From Seonamhaeicola sediminis (GTDB taxonomy: Bacteria > Bacteroidota > Bacteroidia > Flavobacteriales > Flavobacteriaceae), in the NCBI RefSeq assembly GCF_004358095.2, contig NZ_SMZJ02000003.1, positions 1 to 64,000 on the forward strand: DNA of 64,000 bases. Direction: 5' to 3'. This document shows, one piece after another, positions 16,377 to 25,175 of the stretch. The notes under the pieces were generated by a model, which was not told where the DNA came from, did no database searches, and worked only from the letters and a program-made list of their open reading frames with translations. A program made the position numbers and the translations under genes. Positions within the stretch are counted from its first letter, which is position 1, and each line of letters opens with the position of its first letter.

Positions 16377-18689
16377 TTAACCATTTACTTTGTTTTTAAA
16401 CTTTTCAAAATCATTTTCCCGAACTTCCCTTGGCCATGAGTTATTACTGGTATCAATATCAGCTGTTTCAAGGTTTGGGTCTACAACAATACTAACTATT
16501 TCTTTATCTGAGGCAATAGCTTTGGTCACTTCATTATCATTAAACCTCCAAATTTGAGCTGGATAGGTTTCTTCTCTCTTAGTTCCATCAGCATATGTAA
16601 ACTCTACAATAATTGGCATTACCAAACCTCCTGGTTTTTCAAAAGTAATATTGTAAAAAAAGTTTGGTGACTTCATATTTTTTTGTTCTTCTGGAGTAAA
16701 ATTATCCATAACAAACTCTTTAACTGGTAATGAATTTTCAAAAAGCGTAGCACTTTTCATGTCTTCTTTAAAATCTTCACTTTCTTCTTCAACTAAATAC
16801 ACCAATGGGGGCAAATCTTTTAATTTAAAACCTCTTTCTCGTGCTTCATCTCTCACAAGTTTATTTGGTGAAGAGGATATATAAAATTTTTTCACGTCTT
16901 TAATTCCAATATCTACCCAATCTGTGGTATAAAACCATCCTCTCCAGAACCAGTCTAAATCAAAAGCAGAAGCATCTTCCATGGTTCTAAAGAAGTCTTC
17001 TGGTGTTGGATGTTTAAACATCCATCGTCTCGAATACTCCTTAAAAGCATAATCGAATAACTCACGTCCCATAACGGTTTCTCGCAAAATATTTAATGCA
17101 GTAGCTGGCTTTCCGTAGGCATTATTACCAAACTGATAAGTATTTAAGCCTTTGGTCATAATTGGGGCAATATAATCTTGATTACCACTCATGTATGGTA
17201 TAATTTTATGAGCTGGTCCTCTTCTGGAAGGATACACTTTATCATCAGGAGATAACGCTTCTGGATATTTTTCTCCAAAGTCAACTTCCGCTACATGCTG
17301 CAGGAAAGAATTCAATCCTTCATCCATCCAGGTCCATTGGCGCTCATCACTATTTACAATCATTGGAAAGAAATTATGCCCAACTTCATGAATAATCACA
17401 CTCATCATACCATACTTTACCCTATCACTGTAGGTACCGTCATTTTTTGGTCTTCCGTAATTCCAACAAATCATAGGATATTCCATACCTTGTTGTTTGG
17501 CATGAACAGAAATTGCTTTGTGGTATGGGTAATCAAAGGTCATTCTGGAATAAGACTCTAAAGTACTAGCTACAGCCTTGGTTGACCATTCCTCCCAAAG
17601 TGGATTCCCTTCTTTGGGATATAATGATACCGCCATAACATCTTTGTTGCCTATTTTAACAGCCATCATGTCTAAAATAAATTTTCTAGATGTAGCAAAA
17701 CCAAAATCTCTTACGTTTTCGGCATATAGTTTCCATGTTTTAGTATTTTCAGAAAAACTTTTTTCGGCCTTTTCAGCTTCTTCTTGAGTAACTATTAATA
17801 CAGGTTCATTAAAAGATTGAGTCGCCAACTCGTAACGTTTCAACATTTCTTTAGAATAAACTTCCTTACGGTTTAAAAGCTTTCCTGTAGCTTCCAAAAT
17901 ATGATCTGCTGGTACTGTAATATTTACCTCAAAATTACCAAATGGTAACGCAAATTCATCACGCCCCCAAAACTGAGAGTTTTGCCAACCTTCAACGTCG
18001 TTATAAACAGCCATTCTGGGATAAAACTGAGCAATAACATAAGCTTTGTTACCATCTTCAGGAAAATATTCGTATCCAGAACGTCCATCCTCTTCAACAT
18101 GATTATTAATATTATACCACCATTTTATTGAAAAAGAAAACGTATCTCCAGTAGTCATTGGTTTTGGCAACTCTATACGCATCATGGTACGGTTAATCAT
18201 ATATTGTAAAGGTTTGCCATTAATATCTGTTACCATTTCAATATTAAAACCTCTTTCCAAAGGTTTTTTCATGAATTTTAGGCTAAATTCACTTGGACTC
18301 ATAACTGGTTGTAAACGGCTTTCTTCTATTAAAGGAGATTTAGAATCTTCTGCTCTTTTGTTCTGATCTAATTGTACCCAAAGGTATTTTAAAACGTCTG
18401 GAGAGTTGTTAGTGTAAGTAATTGTTTCAAAACCAGATAATTTAGCATTTTTGTCATCTAGAACAATATCCATTTTATAATCTGCTTGCTGCTGATAATA
18501 AGCAGGCCCAGGGGCTCCAGATGCAGCCCTATACATATTAGGGGTTGAAAACTCATCATAGAGTTGTTTAAATTTGTTATTGTTAATATGACCATTTTTT
18601 ACTTGTTCTGCTTTCTGTTCTTGGGCAAAAACAGAAGCTGACACCAAAATTACAAAGAGGAAATAATACTTTAAGATTTTCATTTTCAA
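16377..18689 (-). CDS. Exported M1 family zinc metallopeptidase
   Basis: A 770-residue protein with a signal peptide (about 1-22, ending VFAQ). The gluzincin motif HEVGH is near residues 433-437, and the downstream Glu ligand lies in WTWMDEGLNSF near 456. The exopeptidase GAMEN motif of aminopeptidases is replaced by QGMEYPMICW, as in other large Bacteroidota M1-like proteins, so true aminopeptidase activity is uncertain. The catalytic domain is preceded by a beta-sandwich and followed by a C-terminal beta-rich part. Its ATG directly follows a heptamer repeat (18691-18732). Confidence 0.92.
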   Translation of the reverse strand: MKMKILKYYFLFVILVSASVFAQEQKAEQVKNGHINNNKFKQLYDEFSTPNMYRAASGAPGPAYYQQQADYKMDIVLDDKNAKLSGFETITYTNNSPDVLKYLWVQLDQNKRAEDSKSPLIEESRLQPVMSPSEFSLKFMKKPLERGFNIEMVTDINGKPLQYMINRTMMRIELPKPMTTGDTFSFSIKWWYNINNHVEEDGRSGYEYFPEDGNKAYVIAQFYPRMAVYNDVEGWQNSQFWGRDEFALPFGNFEVNITVPADHILEATGKLLNRKEVYSKEMLKRYELATQSFNEPVLIVTQEEAEKAEKSFSENTKTWKLYAENVRDFGFATSRKFILDMMAVKIGNKDVMAVSLYPKEGNPLWEEWSTKAVASTLESYSRMTFDYPYHKAISVHAKQQGMEYPMICWNYGRPKNDGTYSDRVKYGMMSVIIHEVGHNFFPMIVNSDERQWTWMDEGLNSFLQHVAEVDFGEKYPEALSPDDKVYPSRRGPAHKIIPYMSGNQDYIAPIMTKGLNTYQFGNNAYGKPATALNILRETVMGRELFDYAFKEYSRRWMFKHPTPEDFFRTMEDASAFDLDWFWRGWFYTTDWVDIGIKDVKKFYISSSPNKLVRDEARERGFKLKDLPPLVYLVEEESEDFKEDMKSATLFENSLPVKEFVMDNFTPEEQKNMKSPNFFYNITFEKPGGLVMPIIVEFTYADGTKREETYPAQIWRFNDNEVTKAIASDKEIVSIVVDPNLETADIDTSNNSWPREVRENDFEKFKNKVNG

Positions 18690-18690
18690 A

Positions 18691-18732
18691 TTTTGAATTT
18701 TGAATTTTGAATTTTGAATTTTGAATTTTGAA
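18691..18732. repeat. Six perfect tandem copies of the heptamer TTTTGAA
   Basis: The units at 18691, 18698, 18705, 18712, 18719 and 18726 are identical, flanked by partial copies. The array ends 2 bases before the ATG of the M1 peptidase gene and therefore occupies its ribosome-binding region and 5' leader. Confidence 0.95.
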
Positions 18733-18794
18733 TTTTAACTTATTATTACTTATAAATTGAAATAATAAGCAGTTTTTTTCTTAAAAAAATCGAA

Positions 18795-18802
18795 CAAAAA
18801 TA
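18795..18802 (-). promoter_or_regulatory. Candidate -7 element of the M1 peptidase gene
   Basis: The minus strand reads TATTTTTG, an exact TAnnTTTG match. If used, the mRNA leader is about 100 nt and contains the whole heptamer array. Confidence 0.45.
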
Positions 18803-18830
18803 ACTATTTCAAGAGTGGTTTAACTTACTT

Positions 18831-19331
18831 TTAATTAAAATTTAACACGGCATTATCGTTTTGAGCAACTAGGATAAAGCTTTTTTGTTTGGAGTTTATT
18901 TTTGTTTTAATAATATTTTGTTGGTCTTCAAACATATCAAATAAGACCGTATTAGTAATTTCAAAAGATTCTATACTCTCAACACCTTCAATTTCAAGAT
19001 AACATTTCATAATGTCAAGATCATACTCTTTACCAATAAAAGCAAAACTTGCAGCTGTGCCGTTAATTTTTATTTTAATTTTATTATTCAAGTACCGTTC
19101 AATGTATAAATTTACATTAGCCCCATTAGTTTTATCTAATGTGATAGATTCATCATAACGTTCTCTAAGAACGTTTTCAAAATCGTCTAAGAAAACTCTA
19201 GTTATTATTTGAACTGATTGTTTATCCTGCACATATTCTATTTGAGTAACACTGATGTAGTATTTATGTATACTAAATAAGGTAAAAAGTGGTATTATGA
19301 ATAGAACTAATAATGTTTTTGATAAATACAT
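18831..19331 (-). CDS. Conserved DUF6702-like protein
   Basis: A 166-residue protein with an N-terminal hydrophobic segment (about 4-21), either a signal peptide or an anchor. HKYYISVTQIEYVQDKQSVQIITRVFLDDFENVLRERY is typical of a small Bacteroidota family that I recognise as DUF6702. No catalytic motif is visible. It lies just upstream of the M1 peptidase gene on the same strand, an arrangement that may point to a shared periplasmic role, but a probable separate promoter lies between them. Function unknown. Confidence 0.7.
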   Translation of the reverse strand: MYLSKTLLVLFIIPLFTLFSIHKYYISVTQIEYVQDKQSVQIITRVFLDDFENVLRERYDESITLDKTNGANVNLYIERYLNNKIKIKINGTAASFAFIGKEYDLDIMKCYLEIEGVESIESFEITNTVLFDMFEDQQNIIKTKINSKQKSFILVAQNDNAVLNFN

Positions 19332-19471
19332 TTGTTTTTTTGCGAATGTTGATAAAGAATTTCAATAACTATTCCAAAATATAATAGTCTTGAGTAGATT
19401 TTGCGTTTGGTTTATAGTTATTAAGTGAATATATATTTGATTAAGAATATTAAATAAAAAAACAGACAAAA

Positions 19472-20275
19472 CTACTTTTTTGTATGTTTATCTTTTAAAT
19501 ACTCTTTACTTACTTCATATAAAAACTGAAGGCATTCAATTTCATGGTCTTTTTTAAGCAATTCTCTATCTAAATCTTTGGTGTCTACATAAGCTATAAA
19601 ATCATTAACATCCTCTAGTGGAATTTCAAACATCTCACTTATATATTCTGGAGAATAAACATCAAATAATTCTAGAGGCTTTTCAACCACTACATAATCT
19701 GGTTTAATATATTCCTTATTTCTTTTACCAAAAATGAGTTTAGAAATTTTCTTAACATCAAACCCGTTATACAACTCCCCTTTATTAATTCTAGATTTTA
19801 AGTCTTTCTGAACAATCTCTGCATCAAAAGCCTTATCATCATTATATTCATAATCAACATTCATGCTTCCCATATTTAATATAACTGGTTTTAAATAGGA
19901 AACGTTTTCTATATCGGTTGTAATATTTCCAGTTAGACCAGATGACAACAAAACAGCATCTAATTTATGAATTTGTTCTACCAAATGAATTCCTAATTTC
20001 CTTGATTTTATAGCCTCTTCTTGCACTGTTATTGAAAGAGCCTTGAACTGCAAAGCAGAAATTTGAATGATGTCATTTACAGCAACTGCTATTCTGAACT
20101 CCCCTTTTTCATTAGTAATTGTTCCCACATTTGAAGACGAATTATAAACTGTAATCCCCTCAACATCATTGGCATCGGCATAAATTACACCTTCTACCTC
20201 TATCCTATTTACTATTTGTGCCTCAGCATTAAAAACAAAATACAAAAGGCTGAAAAAAAGAAAAAATCGTCTCAT
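19472..20275 (-). CDS. Exported protein with a carboxypeptidase-like regulatory domain
   Basis: I start this at the ATG at 20275 (267 residues), because it opens a clean signal peptide (MRRFFLFFSLLYFVFNAEAQ). The frame extends 12 codons further upstream to 20311. Residues about 25-105 form a CarboxypepD_reg-like beta-sandwich (EVEGVIYADANDVEGITVYN, then TITNEKGEFRIAV), the domain often found at the N-terminus of TonB-dependent receptors. Here it is not followed by a plug or barrel; the C-terminal half is charged and unassigned. Probably a periplasmic or surface accessory protein of unknown role. Confidence 0.75.
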   Translation of the reverse strand: MRRFFLFFSLLYFVFNAEAQIVNRIEVEGVIYADANDVEGITVYNSSSNVGTITNEKGEFRIAVAVNDIIQISALQFKALSITVQEEAIKSRKLGIHLVEQIHKLDAVLLSSGLTGNITTDIENVSYLKPVILNMGSMNVDYEYNDDKAFDAEIVQKDLKSRINKGELYNGFDVKKISKLIFGKRNKEYIKPDYVVVEKPLELFDVYSPEYISEMFEIPLEDVNDFIAYVDTKDLDRELLKKDHEIECLQFLYEVSKEYLKDKHTKK

Positions 20276-20415
20276 AGTTACAGCAATTATTTTATTATAA
20301 ATTTCGCTCATAAAATCCTTATTACATTGAAAAATATTCTAAACTTTTGTTAAAAGATTCATTTAACTAATTTTACACATTTAATGTAATTATTACTTTC
20401 CCTATTTTTAACAAA

Positions 20416-21123
20416 ATGAAAAACATCCTTATTGCTAGTACTTCAACAATTCATGGTAGTGGATATTTAGAATATATTTTAGATGAACTTGCAATGTTTT
20501 TTAAAGATACGCAAGAAATTTTATTTATCCCTTATGCTAGACCTAGTGGCATAAGTCATGATAATTATACAAAAACGGCTCAAACTGCTTTTTCTAAAAT
20601 AAACAAAAAGGTTAATGGTATTCATACCTATGAAAACCCTGTTATTGCTATTGAAAAAGCTAAAGGTATATTTGTGGGAGGAGGTAACACATTTGTTTTA
20701 ATCCACATGCTTTACAAAAACGGCTTAATAGGTGTTTTAAACAAAACGGTAACAAACGGAACCCCATACTTAGGTACCAGTGCAGGTAGTAATATTTGCG
20801 GACTCAATATTAAAACAACTAATGACATGCCTATTGTTTACCCACCAAGTTTTGATGCCTTAAAATTGGTTCCGTTTAATATAAATCCACATTTTTTAGA
20901 GCCCGAAAGTAATAGCAAACATATGGGTGAAAGTAGGGAAACCAGAATAAAAGAATTTCATAAGTTTAATACACAACCCGTAGTTGGTTTAAGAGAAGGC
21001 AGTTGGCTACACGTTAAAAGTGATGCTATTACCCTTAGAGGAAATTTAACGGCAAGAATTTTTGAAGTTAATAAAACTCCGTATGAAATTGATCCTGAGA
21101 TTGATATAAGCCATTTAAAATAA
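20416..21123 (+). CDS. pepE: Dipeptidase E (peptidase family S51, Asp-X dipeptides)
   Basis: A 235-residue cytoplasmic peptidase that hydrolyses N-terminal aspartyl dipeptides. The nucleophile elbow GTSAGS is at residues 120-125 (Ser122), and Asp137 and His159 follow at the distances of the Salmonella triad (120/135/157). FVGGGNTF near residue 87 is the family's glycine loop. No signal peptide is present. It is monocistronic and converges with tRNA-Gly; its stop codon overlaps the T-run of that tRNA's terminator. Confidence 0.95.
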   Translation: MKNILIASTSTIHGSGYLEYILDELAMFFKDTQEILFIPYARPSGISHDNYTKTAQTAFSKINKKVNGIHTYENPVIAIEKAKGIFVGGGNTFVLIHMLYKNGLIGVLNKTVTNGTPYLGTSAGSNICGLNIKTTNDMPIVYPPSFDALKLVPFNINPHFLEPESNSKHMGESRETRIKEFHKFNTQPVVGLREGSWLHVKSDAITLRGNLTARIFEVNKTPYEIDPEIDISHLK

Positions 21124-21125
21124 AA

Positions 21126-21151
21126 AAGCTCCACCTTTTCTGATGAAGCTT
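21126..21151 (-). terminator. Terminator of the tRNA-Gly gene
   Basis: On the minus strand, AAGCTTCA pairs with TGGAGCTT (one G-T pair, 10-nt loop) and runs into six T that overlap the pepE stop codon. Confidence 0.7.
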
Positions 21152-21155
21152 CTAG

Positions 21156-21228
21156 AGCGGGAGACCGGGTTCGAACCGGCGACATTCAGCTTGGAAGGCT
21201 GACGCTCTACCAACTGAGCTACTCCCGC
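21156..21228 (-). tRNA. tRNA-Gly (anticodon TCC)
   Basis: The 73-nt minus-strand cloverleaf has acceptor GCGGGAG/CTCCCGC, D-arm GCTC-AGTTGGTA-GAGC, anticodon arm CAGCC-TTCCAAG-CTG reading TCC, and T-arm GCCGG-TTCGAAC-CCGGT. The 3' CCA is not encoded. It is a single tRNA, not a cluster, and no integrase or repeat is attached. Confidence 0.97.
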
Positions 21229-21277
21229 CTTTGCGGTGCAAATATATATAAACTACCTTGTCATTAACAAGAAAAAC

Positions 21278-21706
21278 TTATAACTTTTTTAAAAAATGAA
21301 AGCCTAAAATTTTAAAGCCCTCGTTAAAATAAAACTTATGAGATGGCGCATTTGATACATAGGTATTTAACTCTACTGCCTCATAACCTTTTTCTTTAAC
21401 ATAATTATAAATCCAATTAAAAAATTGCTTTCCTAATCCCTTATTTCTGTAAGCTTCATCAATGTAAACATGATCTGGCTCTACACTTCTGCCAGAGTAA
21501 TGACGCGTACAATACCAGAGCCCACTTACACCTATTAGTCGTTCTCCATTATATATAACGGCACACTCATAATTATTTTGAGCAATCATTTCAGAAAAAC
21601 GTCGTTTCAGAGTTTCATAAGAAATTTGGTAGTTATTTAACTTTTCCACTAATGGAATAACACTTTCAATGTCTTTGTTATCAATAATTTTAAAAATGAA
21701 TGCCAT
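21278..21706 (-). CDS. GNAT family N-acetyltransferase
   Basis: A 142-residue Gcn5-related acetyltransferase. The acetyl-CoA loop is in VYIDEAYRNKGLGKQFFNWIY (R/Q-x-x-G-x-G/A form, RNKGLG), followed by the C-terminal SHKFYFNEGFKILGFHFLKK typical of motif B. It is a single-domain cytoplasmic enzyme; the substrate cannot be told. It is divergent from a second GNAT gene at 21780, but the two are different subfamilies and not a duplication. Confidence 0.88.
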   Translation of the reverse strand: MAFIFKIIDNKDIESVIPLVEKLNNYQISYETLKRRFSEMIAQNNYECAVIYNGERLIGVSGLWYCTRHYSGRSVEPDHVYIDEAYRNKGLGKQFFNWIYNYVKEKGYEAVELNTYVSNAPSHKFYFNEGFKILGFHFLKKL

Positions 21707-21736
21707 AGCTATATAAAAACTTTAAGTTATATCGTT

Positions 21737-21744
21737 TAACTTTG
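21737..21744 (+). promoter_or_regulatory. -7 promoter element of the second GNAT gene
   Basis: TAACTTTG, an exact TAnnTTTG match, lies 35 bases before the ATG at 21780. Confidence 0.55.
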
Positions 21745-21779
21745 ATTATCACTGTAATTAACGAAATTATCAAGAAAAA

Positions 21780-22229
21780 ATGAATTATTATATTCAACAA
21801 ATTACTGCCAAAGAAACTCATACAGTAAGGCATCCAATACTTCGTCCTGGCAAACCTATTGATTCTTGTGATTTTGAAGGTGATTATTTAGAAACAACAA
21901 TTCATTTTGGATTATTTCTTGATTCTAAATTAGCTGGGGTTGTTACATTTATGAAAAACAACCATGAATTATTACATTTTAAAAACCAATATCAGTTGCG
22001 CGGGATGGCTATTTTAAAAAAGTTTCAAGGTAGAGGTTTAGGGAATCATTTAATTATACATGGTGAGGAATTTCTAAAAACTCAAAACATGGAAATCCTT
22101 TGGTGTAATGCTAGAGAAATTGCTGTAAATTTTTATGAGCGCAACGGTTTTAAGATTATTGGAGAAGCTTTTACTATCCCTGAAATAGGATTGCATTATG
22201 TTATGTACAAACTATTTGAACCTAGGTAA
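21780..22229 (+). CDS. GNAT family N-acetyltransferase
   Basis: A 149-residue acetyltransferase. The acetyl-CoA-binding segment is ILKKFQGRGLGNHLIIHGEEFL (QGRGLG), and the C-terminal REIAVNFYERNGFKIIGEAFTIPEIGLHYVMYK is the usual motif B with its final strand. An N-terminal KETHTVRHPILRPGKP segment is common to a Bacteroidota ElaA-like branch. Substrate unknown. A strong bidirectional terminator follows. Confidence 0.88.
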   Translation: MNYYIQQITAKETHTVRHPILRPGKPIDSCDFEGDYLETTIHFGLFLDSKLAGVVTFMKNNHELLHFKNQYQLRGMAILKKFQGRGLGNHLIIHGEEFLKTQNMEILWCNAREIAVNFYERNGFKIIGEAFTIPEIGLHYVMYKLFEPR

Positions 22230-22308
22230 GATTTTAATTTAATTAGTGTGTGAATATTTAAGATTACTATTGTGTTAAAAACAAGCTATGGAAGTATAGA
22301 AATCAATA

Positions 22309-22342
22309 AAAAAAACGTCTCGTAATGCGAGACGTTTTTTTC
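22309..22342. terminator. Bidirectional terminator between GNAT and ankyrin genes
   Basis: AACGTCTCG pairs with CGAGACGTT around a 5-nt loop, flanked by A-run and T-run on either side. It serves the converging genes at 21780-22229 (+) and 22380-22784 (-). Confidence 0.9.
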
Positions 22343-22379
22343 TGACTAACTCAAAATAATTACTTAATGAGTGCTGTAA

Positions 22380-22784
22380 TTACTTTTTCTTTTTTTTCTT
22401 TAAATTTTTTTTAATTAAGGCTGCAGCTTCATGTGCTCCATGTAGCTCAGCATATTTTGCTGCCGTATAGTTTTTATTAGTACTTCTCAATTTTAAATTA
22501 GCACCCTTATCAATTAAAAGTTTTAAAATTTCAGTTCTGTTAAACTTGGCTGCGTACATGGCTGGTGTCATTCCATTGGAGCGCTCGTTTACATCAGCTC
22601 CCCTTTCAATTAATTTCTTTACCGTATCAAAGTCACCTTTAGCAATAGATACACAAAATGAATTTACTTTAAAGAAATACTCATAATAACTATTAGTATC
22701 AATAGTTGAAGTGGTTGAGGATGCATTGACCGATACTACGGCAATACAAACTGCTAATACAGTGGTAATGATTGTTTTTTTCAT
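22380..22784 (-). CDS. Exported ankyrin-repeat protein with a lysine-run C-terminus
   Basis: A 134-residue protein with a signal peptide (about 1-22, ending VNASS). Two ankyrin repeats can be read: GDFDTVKKLIERGADVNER and its continuation, and MTPAMYAAKFNRTEILKLLIDKGAN, then a partial third (NYTAAKYAELHGAHEAAALI). The protein ends NLKKKKKK, encoded by long A-runs. Protein-protein binding in the periplasm is likely, but the partner is unknown. The divergent region toward gpmI (22785-23035) holds an AT-rich stretch and the gpmI promoter. Confidence 0.85.
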   Translation of the reverse strand: MKKTIITTVLAVCIAVVSVNASSTTSTIDTNSYYEYFFKVNSFCVSIAKGDFDTVKKLIERGADVNERSNGMTPAMYAAKFNRTEILKLLIDKGANLKLRSTNKNYTAAKYAELHGAHEAAALIKKNLKKKKKK

Positions 22785-23003
22785 GATGAAAGAATTTAAG
22801 TTTGATTATATTGATTCGTTTTTTGATATACTAAAGAGACGATTTTTTTTTTACTCTGTTACACAAAAAAACACATATAACAGATTTTTAACGTTTATTT
22901 CACAAAGTATTAACGCAAACGTTTTCTTTAAAAAATTCTTGAAAAAGCTATAAAAACTAAGGTTTTCGAGGTTTTTTACACCAGATATTTTGTTTTACTT
23001 CTG

Positions 23004-23011
23004 TATCTTTG
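23004..23011 (+). promoter_or_regulatory. -7 promoter element of gpmI
   Basis: TATCTTTG, an exact TAnnTTTG match, lies 24 bases before the ATG at 23036. Confidence 0.65.
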
Positions 23012-23035
23012 CTTAGCTAAAAAAATTAACAAAAA

Positions 23036-24553
23036 ATGAATAAAAAAGTTATATTAATGATACTAGACGGCTGGGGTAATTCCCCTGACCCTAAAGTTTC
23101 TGCCATAGACCACGCTAATACACCTTTTATAGATTCTCTTTACACAAAATACCCTTATGCCACTCTAAGAACAGACGGACTTCATGTTGGTCTACCGGAA
23201 GGCCAAATGGGAAATAGCGAAGTGGGACATATGAATCTAGGGGCTGGTAGAATTGTATATCAGGATTTAGTTAAAGTTAATTTAGCTGTTGAAAATAAAA
23301 CGCTTAATAACGAAAAAGTACTTGTTGATGCATTTAAATATGCTAAAGAAAACAATAAGGATGTTCATTTTTTAGGTTTACTTAGTAATGGTGGTGTTCA
23401 CTCTCATATTAACCACCTATTGGGCTTGGTTGATGCCGCTAACGAATATGGTGTAGCTAACTCTTATGTCCATGGATTTACTGATGGTAGAGATGTTGAC
23501 CCTAAATCTGGAGTTGGTTTTGTAAAACAATTACAAGATTACATTAAAAATACAAACACAAAAATTGCAAGTATTTCAGGGCGTTACTACGCCATGGATA
23601 GAGATAAGCGTTGGGAACGTATTAAATTAGTTTATGACGCGCTAGTGAATGGAAAAGGAGAAACCTCAAATGATATTGTTGCTTCAATTAAAGCAAATTA
23701 CTCAAATGATATTACAGATGAGTTTATTAAACCAATTGTTGTAACTAGTGAAAACAACACTCCTATCGCCACAATAAAAGAAGACGATGTAATCATTTTC
23801 TTTAACTTTAGAACAGATAGAGGTCGTGAGCTAACAGAAGTTTTATCGCAAGTAGATTTTCCAGAGTATGACATGAAGAAATTAAATCTCCATTATGTAA
23901 CCCTTACAAACTATGATGATACTTACCAGAACGTTAAAGTAATTTTCAATAAAGAAAACCTAAACGAAACTTTAGGTGAAGTTTTAGAAAAGAACAATAA
24001 AAAACAGATAAGAATAGCTGAGACAGAAAAGTATCCCCATGTGACTTTTTTCTTTTCTGGAGGACGAGAAGAACCATTTAAAGGAGAACAGCGTATTTTG
24101 AGAAATTCACCAAAAGTAGCTACATACGATTTAAAACCTGAAATGAGTGCTTACGAATTGCGAGATGCTTTAATTCCTGAGCTACAAAAAGGAGACGTTG
24201 ATTTTGTATGTTTAAATTTTGCCAATGGTGATATGGTTGGGCATACAGGTGTTATGGAAGCAGCCATAAAAGCCTGTGAAACTGTTGACGAATGTGTAAA
24301 AGACGTTGTTACTGCAGCGCTTGAGAACAATTATACTACATTGTTAATTGCAGATCACGGAAATTGCGAAACCATGATTAATCCTGATGGATCTCCTAAT
24401 ACAGCGCACACCACTAACCCTGTTCCAGTAATTCTAATTGACAATGAATTAACAGAAATCAAAGATGGTATTTTAGGGGATATGGCACCAACCATTTTAG
24501 ACCTCATGGGAGTTGAACAACCAGAGTCTATGACCCAACATTCACTAGTATAA
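23036..24553 (+). CDS. gpmI: 2,3-Bisphosphoglycerate-independent phosphoglycerate mutase
   Basis: A glycolytic, Mn-dependent mutase of the alkaline-phosphatase fold that interconverts 3- and 2-phosphoglycerate. The 505 residues equal the family length. The metal site begins with LMILDGWG (Asp11), and the phosphoserine nucleophile is Ser61 in GQMGNSEVGHMNLGAGR. The C-terminal metal ligands are in LIADHGNCE and NTAHTTNPVP. It is monocistronic, with its own promoter and terminator. Confidence 0.98.
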   Translation: MNKKVILMILDGWGNSPDPKVSAIDHANTPFIDSLYTKYPYATLRTDGLHVGLPEGQMGNSEVGHMNLGAGRIVYQDLVKVNLAVENKTLNNEKVLVDAFKYAKENNKDVHFLGLLSNGGVHSHINHLLGLVDAANEYGVANSYVHGFTDGRDVDPKSGVGFVKQLQDYIKNTNTKIASISGRYYAMDRDKRWERIKLVYDALVNGKGETSNDIVASIKANYSNDITDEFIKPIVVTSENNTPIATIKEDDVIIFFNFRTDRGRELTEVLSQVDFPEYDMKKLNLHYVTLTNYDDTYQNVKVIFNKENLNETLGEVLEKNNKKQIRIAETEKYPHVTFFFSGGREEPFKGEQRILRNSPKVATYDLKPEMSAYELRDALIPELQKGDVDFVCLNFANGDMVGHTGVMEAAIKACETVDECVKDVVTAALENNYTTLLIADHGNCETMINPDGSPNTAHTTNPVPVILIDNELTEIKDGILGDMAPTILDLMGVEQPESMTQHSLV

Positions 24554-24575
24554 AACATAAAAACAAATACTGCTC

Positions 24576-24602
24576 AAACCCTGCTTGAATTAGCGGGGTT
24601 TT
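24576..24602 (+). terminator. Terminator of gpmI
   Basis: AAACCCTGC pairs with GCGGGGTTT (one G-T pair, 8-nt loop) and runs into TTTATTTTTTG, 23 bases after the stop. Confidence 0.85.
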
Positions 24603-24674
24603 ATTTTTTGAAAGATTACATTTAATCATTAATGTATAATAAAGAGTATAAAAAAGCCTCTTTAAAAAATATTG

Positions 24675-24682
24675 TACTTTTG
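24675..24682 (+). promoter_or_regulatory. -7 promoter element of the HAD phosphatase gene
   Basis: TACTTTTG, an exact TAnnTTTG match, lies 23 bases before the ATG at 24706. Confidence 0.6.
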
Positions 24683-24705
24683 CACAAACTCAAGTCTATT
24701 ATTAA

Positions 24706-25110
24706 ATGAAACTTAATAAACACCTAATTATTGCAATAGATTTTGATGGTACCATTGTAGAAGATGCCTACCCAAAAATTGGTAAACCTAAAATGTTTGC
24801 TTTCGAAACCTTAAAAAAGCTACAAGAAGATGGACACAGATTAATTTTATGGACATACAGACATGGCCTTAAACTTCATGAAGCTGTTGCTTTTTGTAAA
24901 GAAAATGGTATTCATTTTTATGCGGTAAATAGTAGTTTTCCAGAGGAACAATTCCTATATGACGTCAGTAGAAAAATTAATGCTGATATATTCATAGACG
25001 ATCGTAACTTTGGTGGCTTTCCTGGTTGGGGTGAAATATACCAAGAAATAACCAATTCTACTCCACCAAAAATTGAAAAGAGAAAAGGTTTTTTCAAACT
25101 TTTTAGGTAA
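24706..25110 (+). CDS. Small HAD-type phosphatase (BT0820-like)
   Basis: A 134-residue HAD-superfamily hydrolase. The nucleophile motif DFDGTI starts at Asp12, with Asp14 as the general acid. LILWTYRHG holds motif II, and FIDDRNFGGFPGWGEIYQEI holds the motif III/IV acidic residues. It has no large cap domain and matches the compact group known from the Bacteroides protein BT0820. It probably dephosphorylates a small metabolite; substrate not known. It lies between gpmI and map with its own promoter. Confidence 0.85.
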   Translation: MKLNKHLIIAIDFDGTIVEDAYPKIGKPKMFAFETLKKLQEDGHRLILWTYRHGLKLHEAVAFCKENGIHFYAVNSSFPEEQFLYDVSRKINADIFIDDRNFGGFPGWGEIYQEITNSTPPKIEKRKGFFKLFR

Positions 25111-25151
25111 GCTTTACCAAGCTCTTAAATTACAAAACGCTTATTTTTATT

Positions 25152-25159
25152 TATCTTTG
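25152..25159 (+). promoter_or_regulatory. -7 promoter element of the map operon
   Basis: TATCTTTG, an exact TAnnTTTG match, lies 16 bases before the ATG at 25176. Confidence 0.65.
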
Positions 25160-25175
25160 CCCTTATTTTTTAAAC

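Noticed and set aside
21126-21228. Integration site of a genomic island at tRNA-Gly
   Set aside because: There is no integrase, no repeated tRNA 3' end, and the neighbours on both sides are ordinary chromosomal genes.
22711-22953. 80-codon plus-strand ORF between the ankyrin gene and gpmI
   Set aside because: It overlaps the ankyrin gene start on the other strand, has AT-driven Phe/Lys composition, and lies across the promoter region of both genes.
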